Assembly: GCF_910578895.1 (NCBI RefSeq)
Contig: NZ_CAJTSC010000059.1
Coordinates: forward strand, 1 to 18,379
From: an uncultured Bacteroides sp.
GTDB taxonomy: Bacteria > Bacteroidota > Bacteroidia > Bacteroidales > Bacteroidaceae
Direction of reading: 5' to 3'
Length of the DNA stretch: 18,379 nucleotides
Position numbers and translations under genes: made by a program
In this document: one piece after another, positions 1-8,200 of the stretch
Numbering within the stretch: the stretch's first letter is position 1
Layout of the letters: the number at the start of each line of letters is the position of its first letter
The notes under the pieces: generated by a model
Databases searched by the model: none
What the model was told of the DNA's origin: nothing
The model's input: only the letters and a program-made list of their open reading frames with translations

Positions 1-121
1 ACAAACGGAAACGGACCGGTGAAGAACAAACGGATAAGAACAGGCGGGCGAAATATTCCCGGAAGATGCTTATTATCAGCGATATACGAGTGCCACTTGT
101 TTTCTGCAAGGTGGAACTTTA

Positions 122-209
122 TTCCCAGCTTGCCGGGAATGTGTTCCCACCTCATTGGGAATACGTTCCCAACATGCAGGGAACACGTTCCCAATTAAGT
201 GGGAACATC
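122..209. repeat. Array of four 22-bp palindromic units (GGGAA/TTCCC)
   Basis: Four contiguous units of exactly 22 bp start at 122, 144, 166 and 188. Each reads TTCCC, then 8 variable bases starting with A, then GGGAA, then 4 bases of which the third and fourth are usually a purine-pyrimidine mix (TGTG, TACG, CACG, CATC). Within a unit the arms TTCCC/GGGAA can pair; across the unit boundary GGGAA-N4-TTCCC forms a second palindrome. The arms are strictly kept while the 8-nt centres differ completely (AGCTTGCC, ACCTCATT, AACATGCA, AATTAAGT). A degenerate fifth unit may precede it at 100-121. The array lies about 290 bp upstream of the PAP2 start. Function is unknown; iterated binding sites or RNA hairpins are both possible. 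Confidence 0.9.
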
Positions 210-393
210 TGGGGAAAAAGAAGCTGTCAGCCACGGGGCTTTTATTCACGGGATTTATCAGGAGTCGGAGGAAGAAGGGGACAACTCCTCCGTTAGCGGT
301 TATTTATCTCTTCATTCGAAATAACATAGGTATTGAAATCTAATGTTGGTAATAATGTGACTGTCGCACAATTAAATATTTGAAAAACGATAC

Positions 394-423
394 CAAAGTT
401 AAATGAAAAAGTCGCGTGGGCAA
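394..423 (-). promoter_or_regulatory. Possible leftward Bacteroides-type promoter
   Basis: On the minus strand TTG (423-421) is followed after 19 nt by TAACTTTG (401-394), which fits the Bacteroides primary sigma consensus TTTG-N19-21-TAnnTTTG apart from one base in the -33 box. A transcript from here would start near 387 and run left through the 22-bp array. No leftward coding frame is visible inside the window, so the product would be either noncoding or encoded beyond the left edge. Confidence 0.35.
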
Positions 424-445
424 GGACAATAAAGATGAGGAGGTT

Positions 446-478
446 TTGCGGATACTCTAAGGATTTGGATTATCTTTG
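446..478 (+). promoter_or_regulatory. Promoter of the PAP2 gene
   Basis: TATCTTTG at 471-478 is a perfect -7 box of the Bacteroides type. A TTTTG at 444-448 lies 22 nt upstream, slightly longer than the usual 19-21 spacing, and may serve as the -33 box. The start codon of the PAP2 gene follows 23 nt after the box, giving a short leader. Confidence 0.65.
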
Positions 479-501
479 CGCCAAACTAACAGGAAGATTT
501 T

Positions 502-1104
502 ATGAAGAGGGTCATTTCTTTCGTATTGTTCATATCCATTGCCGTGTCCGGACTTTTTGCGCAGAATTGGGACATTAATACATTGCACAGAGTGAATGGC
601 TGGGACGGTAAGTTTGTCCGTAATTATAACAAGTTTATCTCACGTTCGGAACCCTATGTGGCTGTCGGCGTTCCGGTGGCGATGGCTCTGACGGCGTGGG
701 TCAAGAACGACAGGGAGTTGTTGAAAGATGCCGTGTACGTGGGGACAAGTGTGGCGGGTGCCTTTGTGGTGACGTATGGCATGAAGTATCTCGCCGACCG
801 CGAACGCCCGTACGACCGCTATCCGGACAGGGTGCATCCGTACAGCTATGAGAGCAGTCCCTCTTTTCCGTCGGGACATACCGCCTCCGCTTTCGCGCTC
901 GCCACTTCTTTAAGCATAAAATATCCCAAATGGTATGTGATAGCCCCTTCCGCCTTGTGGGCTTGTTCGGTCGGGGTGTCCCGCATGAATGAGGGTGTCC
1001 ATTATCCTTCGGATGTGCTTGCCGGTGCGGCTATCGGTGCCGGGTGTGCGGTAGTGAATGTCTACGTGAACCGCTGGCTGAACCGTTGGCTGTTTGGACA
1101 TTGA
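502..1104 (+). CDS. PAP2-family phosphatase, exported or membrane-associated
   Basis: The 200-residue product carries the complete acid phosphatase/PAP2 signature: K95-x6-R102-P103, P123-S-G-H126 and S160-R161-x5-H167-x3-D171, with the two histidines and Asp expected for phosphotransfer. Family members dephosphorylate lipid phosphates such as undecaprenyl diphosphate or phosphatidic acid, or act as soluble acid phosphatases; the substrate cannot be told from sequence. Residues 1-20 form a signal peptide ending in LFAQ, so the active site should face the periplasm. Hydrophobic stretches near 52-66, 77-94 and 144-160 allow membrane insertion, but the protein is short and partly polar. The start is chosen because a signal peptide begins there and a perfect -7 box lies 23 nt upstream. 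It stands alone, converging on the S41 protease gene. Confidence 0.93.
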   Translation: MKRVISFVLFISIAVSGLFAQNWDINTLHRVNGWDGKFVRNYNKFISRSEPYVAVGVPVAMALTAWVKNDRELLKDAVYVGTSVAGAFVVTYGMKYLADRERPYDRYPDRVHPYSYESSPSFPSGHTASAFALATSLSIKYPKWYVIAPSALWACSVGVSRMNEGVHYPSDVLAGAAIGAGCAVVNVYVNRWLNRWLFGH

Positions 1105-1179
1105 TGTGCGCCGCTCCCGAACCGGATATCGTTTTGCTTTGAAGTGGCAGAAGGATACGGCTATCGGAGCGTTGGCACA
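1105..1179. terminator. Possible shared hairpin between convergent genes
   Basis: TGTGC (1105-1109) with CGCTCCCGA (1112-1120) can pair imperfectly with TCGGAGCG (1164-1171) and GCACA (1175-1179). The hairpin sits exactly in the gap between two convergent stop codons, but no clear T-tract follows on either strand, so a terminator role is only an inference. Confidence 0.25.
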
Positions 1180-1184
1180 CTTCT

Positions 1185-2801
1185 TCACTGTCTGACGATA
1201 GTGTGGTAGATGTCTTCGTTCAAGACTTTCAGTGCCTGTTGCACGCTGCTGTTCGTGGTGTTCATCACTTGGAAGTACTCGTTCATGTCCCATAGGTCGC
1301 GGGCAATGAGTGCTTTCAGTTGTGTCCTGATAAGCGGCAGGGACTTTTGGTATTGCTTCTCGTCGAACTTGATTTTCTCCTGCTCGGCAAGGGCGCGCAT
1401 GCTTGCCAGCACCTCATCGGTGATTTCGAACTTGTCGTTGAACGCATCGAACTTCCTGTATTTGCTTTGCAGTTCTTTCCGATGGTTCTCTATGAATTTC
1501 ATGGTTGTTTTGATAACCACTCCTTTTGCCAAGAGATTGCGGTGGTAGTCAGTGTATTGGGTAGTGTCTATCGGAACGAAGAAATCGGGCATGATGCCGC
1601 CTCCGCCATAGACGGTGCGCGCTAGTTTCTTGGTCTGGTATTTCAGGGAGTCGGGGAAATGTATGCTGTCGGCGTGCATCAGTTCGCCACGGTTGAAGCG
1701 GTCTGTCAGTTCCCGGTTATACTTCTCCTGGCTCTCCTCTCCGCCGGATGCGGCGTCCGCACCGGCAGTCTTGGCGTATGGCTTCTGGATGCACCGGCCG
1801 GAAGGAGTGTAGTAACGGGCAACGGTCAGGCGTATCATGGAGCCGTCCGGCAGGTCGATAGGACGCTGTACCAGTCCCTTGCCGAATGTACGGCGGCCTA
1901 CCACCACGCCTCTGTCCCAATCCTGAATGGCGCCGGTGACGATTTCGCTGGCAGAGGCGGAGTATTCGTCTACTAAAACAATGAGACGCCCTTCTTTGAA
2001 TTTCCCGTTTCCTTTCGCATAAAAATTGCTGCGGCGTGCCGCCCTGCCTTCGGTATAAACGATAAGGTCTTTCTGTTGCAGGAACTCATTGGCGAGGTCG
2101 ATGGCGGCATTCAGATAGCCGCCGCCGTTGCCTTGCAGGTCGAGTATCAGGTCTTTCATGCCTTTTTTCTGCAACTCCTTCAAGGCTTTGAGAAATTCTT
2201 CGGGGGTGGTTGCCCCGAAGCGGTTGATGCGGATGTAACCTGTCCGGGGTTGTATCATATAGGCGGCATCCAGGCTGAGGATGGGTATTTTATCGCGTTT
2301 TACAGTGAAAAACAGGGTGTCGTCCACGCCACGGCGTACGATTGTAAGCTTCACTTCGGAGCCTTTTGCCCCGCGCAGCCGGCTCATGATTTCTTCCGTG
2401 CCCATTTTCACTCCGGCAATGGCAGAGTCGTTTACGGCTATGATGCGGTCGCCGGCAAGAATGCCCGCTTTCTCCGAGGGGCCGTTGCTGACGGGCTGCA
2501 CTACAAGCAGCGTGTCTTCTATCATCTGGAATTGTACGCCGATGCCTTCGAAGTTGCCTTGCAGGGGTTCGTTCATCTTCTTTACCTCTTCGGCATCGTT
2601 ATAGGTGGAGTGGGGATCGAGCTGTGCCAGCATCTTGACGATGGCTTCTTCCACCAGCTTGTTTTCATCTACGGAGTCCACATAAAGGTTGGCTATGGCA
2701 AACTCTGCCATCTGCAACTTGCGGAGGGCTTCTTTCCCTGCTTTCTGAGCCTGTGCCGGCAAGGCACATATACATAATAGGATAACAAAAATCTTTTTCA
2801 T
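1185..2801 (-). CDS. Secreted S41-family C-terminal processing protease (CtpA/Prc-like)
   Basis: This 538-residue serine protease of the S41 family cleaves unfolded or C-terminally tagged proteins in the periplasm. Residues 1-19 are a signal peptide (ending PAQAQ). A PDZ domain covers roughly 85-165 (GIGVQF, then GPSEKAGILAGDRI). The protease core follows: substrate-loop LQGNGGG at 222-228, nucleophile S283 in SASASE (281-286) and general base K308 in TFGKG, with the Ser-Lys spacing of 25 seen in E. coli Prc. About 200 residues of C-terminal helical extension follow the core. It is the third gene of a tight operon after parE and coaD, 2 nt downstream of the coaD stop, and probably depends on their transcription and translation. 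Nothing appears truncated. Confidence 0.95.
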   Translation of the reverse strand: MKKIFVILLCICALPAQAQKAGKEALRKLQMAEFAIANLYVDSVDENKLVEEAIVKMLAQLDPHSTYNDAEEVKKMNEPLQGNFEGIGVQFQMIEDTLLVVQPVSNGPSEKAGILAGDRIIAVNDSAIAGVKMGTEEIMSRLRGAKGSEVKLTIVRRGVDDTLFFTVKRDKIPILSLDAAYMIQPRTGYIRINRFGATTPEEFLKALKELQKKGMKDLILDLQGNGGGYLNAAIDLANEFLQQKDLIVYTEGRAARRSNFYAKGNGKFKEGRLIVLVDEYSASASEIVTGAIQDWDRGVVVGRRTFGKGLVQRPIDLPDGSMIRLTVARYYTPSGRCIQKPYAKTAGADAASGGEESQEKYNRELTDRFNRGELMHADSIHFPDSLKYQTKKLARTVYGGGGIMPDFFVPIDTTQYTDYHRNLLAKGVVIKTTMKFIENHRKELQSKYRKFDAFNDKFEITDEVLASMRALAEQEKIKFDEKQYQKSLPLIRTQLKALIARDLWDMNEYFQVMNTTNSSVQQALKVLNEDIYHTIVRQ

Positions 2802-2803
2802 CG

Positions 2804-3277
2804 CTAACCGCCAATCACTTCATCACTTATTTCCATTCCTTCGGGAATGAACATGCTTATATCTTTTCCGAATTGCAACAGCTCGCGTACGGTGGTCGAA
2901 CTTACGCAGGTCAGTTCCGGCTCCGTAAAGAGCAGGATGGTTTCAATTCCCGTCAGTTTCCGGTTGATGTCGGCAATGGTCTCCTCGTACTCGAAATCCT
3001 TCACCGTGCGTATGCCGCGTATAATCAGATTGGCATCCGCCTGTTTGGCGAAGTCGATGGTCAGGCAACTGTATGACTGCACTTTGACGCGAGGCTCGTT
3101 CCGATAGTAGTCCCGTATCATCTTTTCGCGTCTCTCGAGGGCGAAATGCGTGTTCTTGTTCTCATTGATACCTATTCCTATGACGATTTCGTCAATGAAA
3201 GTCAGCGCGCGGCGCACTACCGAGGCATGGCCGATGGTAAACGGGTCGAATGTGCCCGGAAAGATTGCTCTTCTCAT
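2804..3277 (-). CDS. coaD: Phosphopantetheine adenylyltransferase (CoaD)
   Basis: CoaD transfers AMP from ATP to 4'-phosphopantetheine to make dephospho-CoA, the penultimate step of coenzyme A synthesis, in the cytoplasm. The 157-residue length is normal. The nucleotidyltransferase signature T14-I-G-H17 follows FPGTFDPF (6-13); RGIR (87-90) and VSSTTVRE (125-132) are the other family motifs contacting the substrates. The start codon overlaps the parE stop by 4 nt (ATGA), so translation is likely coupled, and the protease gene begins 2 nt after its stop. The link to a topoisomerase and a protease is positional, not metabolic. Confidence 0.97.
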   Translation of the reverse strand: MRRAIFPGTFDPFTIGHASVVRRALTFIDEIVIGIGINENKNTHFALERREKMIRDYYRNEPRVKVQSYSCLTIDFAKQADANLIIRGIRTVKDFEYEETIADINRKLTGIETILLFTEPELTCVSSTTVRELLQFGKDISMFIPEGMEISDEVIGG

Positions 3278-5205
3278 GATGCCAGATCTTCTTCTATAAC
3301 CAGGTTGTCGATGATAAAATTCTGTCGTTCCATGGTGTTCTTGCCCATGTAGAACTCCAGCAACTCTTTTACTAAGTCTGTTTTGCGCAGGGACACTTGC
3401 TCCAGGCGCATGTCTTTGCCGATGAAGTGCCTGAACTCATCGGGTGAGATTTCTCCCAACCCTTTGAAGCGGGTGATTTCCGGATTCGGTCCCAGTTCTT
3501 CGATAGCCTTTACCCGTTCGTCTTCCGTGTAGCAATAGTTTGTTTTCTTCTTGTTGCGTACGCGGAACAGCGGGGTCTGCAGGATGTAGACGTGGCCTTT
3601 CTTTATCAGGTCGGGGAAGAATTGCAGGAAGAACGTGATGATGAGCAGGCGGATGTGCATGCCGTCTACATCGGCATCGGTGGCGACAATCACTTTGTTG
3701 TAGCGAAGTCCTTCGATGCCGTCTTCGATGTTCAGCGCGGCTTGCAGCAGGTTGAACTCTTCGTTCTCGTAGACCACTTTCTTGGTCAGCCCGTATGAGT
3801 TGAGGGGTTTGCCGCGCAGGCTGAATACGGCCTGCGTGTTTACATCGCGGCTTTTGGTGATGGAGCCGCTGGCAGAGTCGCCCTCGGTGATGAAGATGCA
3901 CGACTCCGTCTCCTGGTCCTTGCCCTTTCCGTCGCTCAGGTGGAAACGGCAGTCGCGTAGCTTGCGGTTATGCAGGTTGGCTTTTTTGGCGCGTTCGCGT
4001 GCCAGCTTGGTGACGCCTGCAATGGCTTTGCGCTCTTTTTCGGAGTCCTGTATCTTTTGCAGCATGACTTCTGCCACCAACGGATTCTTGTGGAGGTAGT
4101 TGTCTACTTCCGTCTTGATGAAGTCGCCTACGTATTTGTTTACGGTAGGACCTTCGGGCCACATGTTGTTGGAGCCTAACTTCGTTTTGGTCTGGCTCTC
4201 GAACATCGGTTCTTCCACATCGATGGCAATGGCAGCTACCAGCCCGTTGCGGATATCGGCATAATCCTGGTTTTTGGTATAGAACTCTTTGATGGTACGG
4301 GCGATATGTTCCTTTAAGGCGGTCTGGTGCGTGCCGCCCTGCGTGGTGTGCTGCCCGTTTACGAAAGAGTAGTATTCCTCTCCATACTGGTTGGTATGCG
4401 TAAAGGCGATTTCGATGTCTTCTCCCTTCAGGTGTACGATGTCATACAGTCCCTCGCTGGTCATGTTGTCTTTCAGAAGATCTTCCAGCCCGTGCCGTGA
4501 GATAATCCGCTGTCCGTTGTAGATGAAGGTCAGCCCGGTGTTGAGGTAAGTATAGTTGCGCAGCAGAGTCTCTACAAACTGGTTCTGGAAAGAGTAGTTC
4601 AGAAAGAGGGTGTTGTCCGGTTCGAAGAAGATATAAGTACCGTTCTCTTCCGTACTGTCCTGCATGCTGTCGCTCTGCAGTACGCCTTTCTCGAAAATTG
4701 CCGTACGTACTTTGCCTTCGCGGTAGCTGCGTACCTCGAAACGGCTGCTGAGTGCGTTCACTGCTTTGATGCCGACACCGTTCAGTCCGACGCTCTTTTT
4801 AAAAGCCTTGCTGTCGTATTTGCCGCCGGTGTTCAGTTTGCTGACCGCTTCCACCAGCTTTCCTTGCGGGATGCCCCGTCCATAGTCGCGGACGCTTATG
4901 CGGAGATTGTCTTCTATATTGACTTCGATGCGTTTGCCAGCTCCCATCTTGAACTCGTCGATGCTGTTGTCCATTACCTCTTTCAGCAGCACGTAGATAC
5001 CGTCGTCGTTTTGCGATCCGTCGCCAAGACGGCCTATGTACATGCCCGAACGGACGCGGATATGCTCCATGTCGTCCAGGTGGCGGATATTGTCTTCATT
5101 GTATTCAACCCCACTGTTGCCGGTACTTGCACCGGTGGTCTTTTCTTCGTAATCGGCGGGACTTTCCAACGGCAAAGTCATATTATTATCTTCCATAGAA
5201 AACAT
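3274..5205 (-). CDS. parE: DNA topoisomerase IV subunit B (ParE)
   Basis: ParE is the ATPase subunit of topoisomerase IV, which with ParC unlinks daughter chromosomes. At 643 residues it is full length. The GHKL ATPase domain shows E47 in EHIRVRSGMYIG, N80 in EVMDNSIDE, DYGRGIP (107-113) and NGVGIKAVNALS (142-153). The TOPRIM domain shows EGDSASGS (441-448, with Ser where many relatives have Gly) and DADVDG (510-515); FKGLGEIS (580-587) is the C-terminal type II topoisomerase motif. The LNTGGKYDSKAFKKSVG loop (124-140) separates it from Bacteroides GyrB. ParC is not adjacent. Starts at 5205 or at the next Met (5196) are both possible; neither has a clear ribosome site. It heads the parE-coaD-protease operon with its own promoter (5232-5239). 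Confidence 0.93.
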   Translation of the reverse strand: MFSMEDNNMTLPLESPADYEEKTTGASTGNSGVEYNEDNIRHLDDMEHIRVRSGMYIGRLGDGSQNDDGIYVLLKEVMDNSIDEFKMGAGKRIEVNIEDNLRISVRDYGRGIPQGKLVEAVSKLNTGGKYDSKAFKKSVGLNGVGIKAVNALSSRFEVRSYREGKVRTAIFEKGVLQSDSMQDSTEENGTYIFFEPDNTLFLNYSFQNQFVETLLRNYTYLNTGLTFIYNGQRIISRHGLEDLLKDNMTSEGLYDIVHLKGEDIEIAFTHTNQYGEEYYSFVNGQHTTQGGTHQTALKEHIARTIKEFYTKNQDYADIRNGLVAAIAIDVEEPMFESQTKTKLGSNNMWPEGPTVNKYVGDFIKTEVDNYLHKNPLVAEVMLQKIQDSEKERKAIAGVTKLARERAKKANLHNRKLRDCRFHLSDGKGKDQETESCIFITEGDSASGSITKSRDVNTQAVFSLRGKPLNSYGLTKKVVYENEEFNLLQAALNIEDGIEGLRYNKVIVATDADVDGMHIRLLIITFFLQFFPDLIKKGHVYILQTPLFRVRNKKKTNYCYTEDERVKAIEELGPNPEITRFKGLGEISPDEFRHFIGKDMRLEQVSLRKTDLVKELLEFYMGKNTMERQNFIIDNLVIEEDLAS

Positions 5206-5231
5206 CTTGTATTGTAAGCAGTGATATTCCG

Positions 5232-5239
5232 CAAAGTTA
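5232..5239 (-). promoter_or_regulatory. -7 box of the parE-coaD-protease operon
   Basis: TAACTTTG on the minus strand fits the Bacteroides TAnnTTTG box and lies 26 nt upstream of the parE start, in the 67-bp gap after the two-component gene. I see no convincing -33 TTTG at 19-21 nt. Confidence 0.6.
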
Positions 5240-5272
5240 ATAAGAAAATCAATAGCCGGTTAGGGACACCTG

Positions 5273-8200
5273 TTAATCTTCTGATTTTTTATTAAATTTA
5301 CTCGGACTTACGTTATAGTATTTCTTAAATACCTCGCGGAAGTATTTGGCGTCTGAGAAGCCGACCATGTCGGCAATCTCCGTTATTGTATACTCGTCTT
5401 GTTTCAGCAATTGCACGGCATGCTGCAAGCGTATCATCCGGATATAGTCGGCAGGAGCATAGCCGGTCAGTACCTTCAGTTTGTTGAAGAAGCTTGTACG
5501 GCTCATGCGGTGCTGGCTGCTGAGCATGTCTACGTTGAAGTCCGGATTTCCCATGTTCTTCTCTATGCACTCCTTGACGGAAGCTATGAATTTCCAGTCC
5601 AGGCTGTCCGTGCAGTTGGCAGGAAGATGCTGCTCCTTGTCTTCGATGCTGTTGTAAATCTGGCGGAGCAAAGTACGGTTTGCAAGTATGTTCTTGACCG
5701 TTGCCTTGAGTATTCCCACGCTGAAAGGTTTGGTGATGTAAGCGTCCGCCCCGATTGCCAGCCCTTCGAGCATGTTCTTCTCGTCTCCCAGTGCGGTGAG
5801 CAGGATAATCGGGATGTGGGATATCGCGAGGTCGCCTTTTATTGCCGAGCAGAGTTCGTCCCCACTCATTTCGGGCATCATGATATCGGATATGACGAGG
5901 TCCGGATTGAACTCGCGTATTATGACAAGCGCTTCTTTGCCGTTGGGGCAGGACTGGATGTTATAATCCGTTCTGAACATATTGGCAAGATAATTACGCA
6001 AATCGTCGTTGTCCTCCACTATCAGGATGCGTTGCAAAGGTCCGCTTGCCCGGGGCGTTTCCGCCGGCGGCAGTTCGGGAGCGCCGGTTGGTATGATAGT
6101 TTCCGGAAGGTTATCCGTTGTCTTGGGAGAGATGAACTTTGCCTTGTGGAGGTGGCTGTTTCCTTTCGGGAAGGTGACCAGCACGGAAGTGCCTTGGCTC
6201 TCGGTACTTTGAATCTGAATGTTGCCTTTATGCAGTTTCACCAGTTTGTATACCAGCATCAGCCCGATGCCGCTGCCTGTCACTTTCAGATTGACGACAT
6301 TGCTTCCCCGGAAATAATTCTTGAACAGTTTCTTCTGTTCGGAAGAGGGAATGCCGATGCCGGTATCCTTCACCTCAATGCTCCAGGTGTTTCCTTCCTC
6401 GCTGGCATAGATGCGTACGCTGCCGCCTTTTGCCGTGTACTTCAGTGCATTCGACAGGATGTTCTTCAGGATGGAGGTCATCTTGTCGCTGTCGAACCAC
6501 ACATTCAGGTAGTCGAAATTGCTTTCGTAAACGAAGTTGACATGCTTCATTTCGGCATATTTGCGGAAAGTCGTACAGATGTTGTTCATGTAGGTGTTCA
6601 GCTCGTATTCGGAGACATACAGGGCGGAGGAGTAGATGTCTATCCGTTCGAAGTTTATCAGGTTGGTTGTCAGCTGAAGCAGTGCGTTTACATTCTTAAG
6701 CGCCATGTTCATGTGCGGCAACACCTGTTCGGATACCATGCGGTTCTCCACGACTTCTTCCAGCGGAGCCTTTATCAATGTAAGCGGGGTGCGTATGTCG
6801 TGGGCGGTATTGATGAAGAACCGCGTCCTCTCGTCCGATACCTTCTTCTGCCTGTGCAGCATGATGATGCGGAATATGATGCCCATGACAATAATCAGCA
6901 GGATGGCATATCCTATCATGGCCCATGCGCTCGCCCATGCCGGAGGCGTTATGACAATCTGGATGTTTCTTGTCTCATAGGTCTTGTACCTCTCCTCGTT
7001 GGATATGGCACGGATTTGTAATGTATAGCTGCCGGGCGGCAGGTTTCTCACAATAATCCTGCCGTCCGGGCTCGGACGGCTCCACTCTTTATGAAAACCG
7101 TCAATCTTCCATGAATAAAGGATGTTCGAAGGATAATCGTAATTGATGGAAGCCACATCAAGGGAAAAGGAGTTCTGCTCGTGCGCCAGTTCCAGCCGGT
7201 CGGTTTCGTCGATGTCTTTTTTCAGCGGAGAGTCTTCGTCGCCCGGGTAAACGGGATGATAGGCTATCATGAAATCGCGCAGCAGCAAGCGCGAATAGCC
7301 CGGCTCCGGTATCTGTATGTCTATCGGGAACTTGACAACGCCGTCGTTGCCGCCGAAAACAACCGAATTTTTGCTGTAGGTGGTGGCGGAGCCGGCGTTG
7401 AAATTGACGCTTATCAAGCCTTGTTCCCGCGTCCAGTTGCGGAAGGTGTGTTCTTCGGGCGAGTAAATGGTAATCCCGTTTTCCGTGCCCATGATGAGAT
7501 TCTCGTCCTGGCGCGGAAGGATTGTATAGATGTTGTCGGAAATCAACGCGCAGTTGTCCGTACGATACTGGTAGATGAACTTCTCCGTGTTGAGGTCGTA
7601 TACAAGCAGTCCGGCTCCGCGGGTACCGATATACAGCCGCCCGTCTTCTTTCTGGTACAACGCGCATATATAGGGAGACTCGACAGGCAGGTCCATATAC
7701 CGGTAAGCCCCGGTTTTCTTGTCGAGCAGGTATAGCCCCATTCTCGTGCCTATCCACATGTGCCGGCGGTCCTTCTCCTGAATGATTGTGATGGAGTTTA
7801 CGCCCGGATACAGGCGCACCTCTTTGGTCTCGAGATTGATGCGTTTCAGATGATAATACCCGCCGGACCATACATTGCCTTCCGAATCTTTCTTGATGTC
7901 ATATATGTACTGGTCGGGGCGTACTCCTGCCATGACGACAGGTGAAAGGTAACTTGTCTTGAAGCCGTCCTTCTTTTCTATCTTGTATATGCCCGACGTG
8001 TAGCCGCCCGCCCATATCACACCGGGAGAGACTTCGCACAACGCCAGGAAGATGTGGTTTTCATCGTCCGGCACAAGGTCGAAGGAGCTGAAGAAGGAAC
8101 GCCACTCTTTCGTGGCTGTCCGATAAAGGCTGATGCCGTTGCTGGTTGCGAACCAGAGGTCGCCGTCGCTGTCTTCTATCACATCGTGGACCTGGTTATT

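Larger units (their letters stand above)
1..470. other. Intergenic region without a supported gene
   Basis: No reading frame here looks like a protein. Two overlapping small frames on the plus strand (66-296 and 155-343) run through a 22-bp repeat array whose period is not a multiple of three, so their translations are incidental. The frame that includes 66-296 is open to the left edge, and its first 20 or so residues are very basic, so the tail of a gene starting outside the window cannot be fully excluded. The nonamer ACAAACGGA occurs twice (1-9 and 26-34). The stretch also holds the repeat array 122-209, a possible leftward promoter (394-423) and the promoter of the PAP2 gene (near 446-478). 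Confidence 0.6.

Noticed and set aside
122..209. CRISPR array
   Set aside because: Units are only 22 bp in total with 8-nt variable parts; there are no 25-40 nt spacers and no cas genes. The same holds for 11929-12082.
66..343. Two small overlapping plus-strand frames as genes
   Set aside because: They run through the 22-bp palindromic array, whose period shifts the frame, and show no domain, ribosome site or sensible composition.
2076..2777. 233-residue plus-strand frame
   Set aside because: It lies wholly antisense to the S41 protease gene, which has complete catalytic motifs.
5399..7021. 540-residue plus-strand frame
   Set aside because: Antisense to the kinase, receiver and HTH part of the hybrid regulator; its length follows from the codon bias of the real gene.
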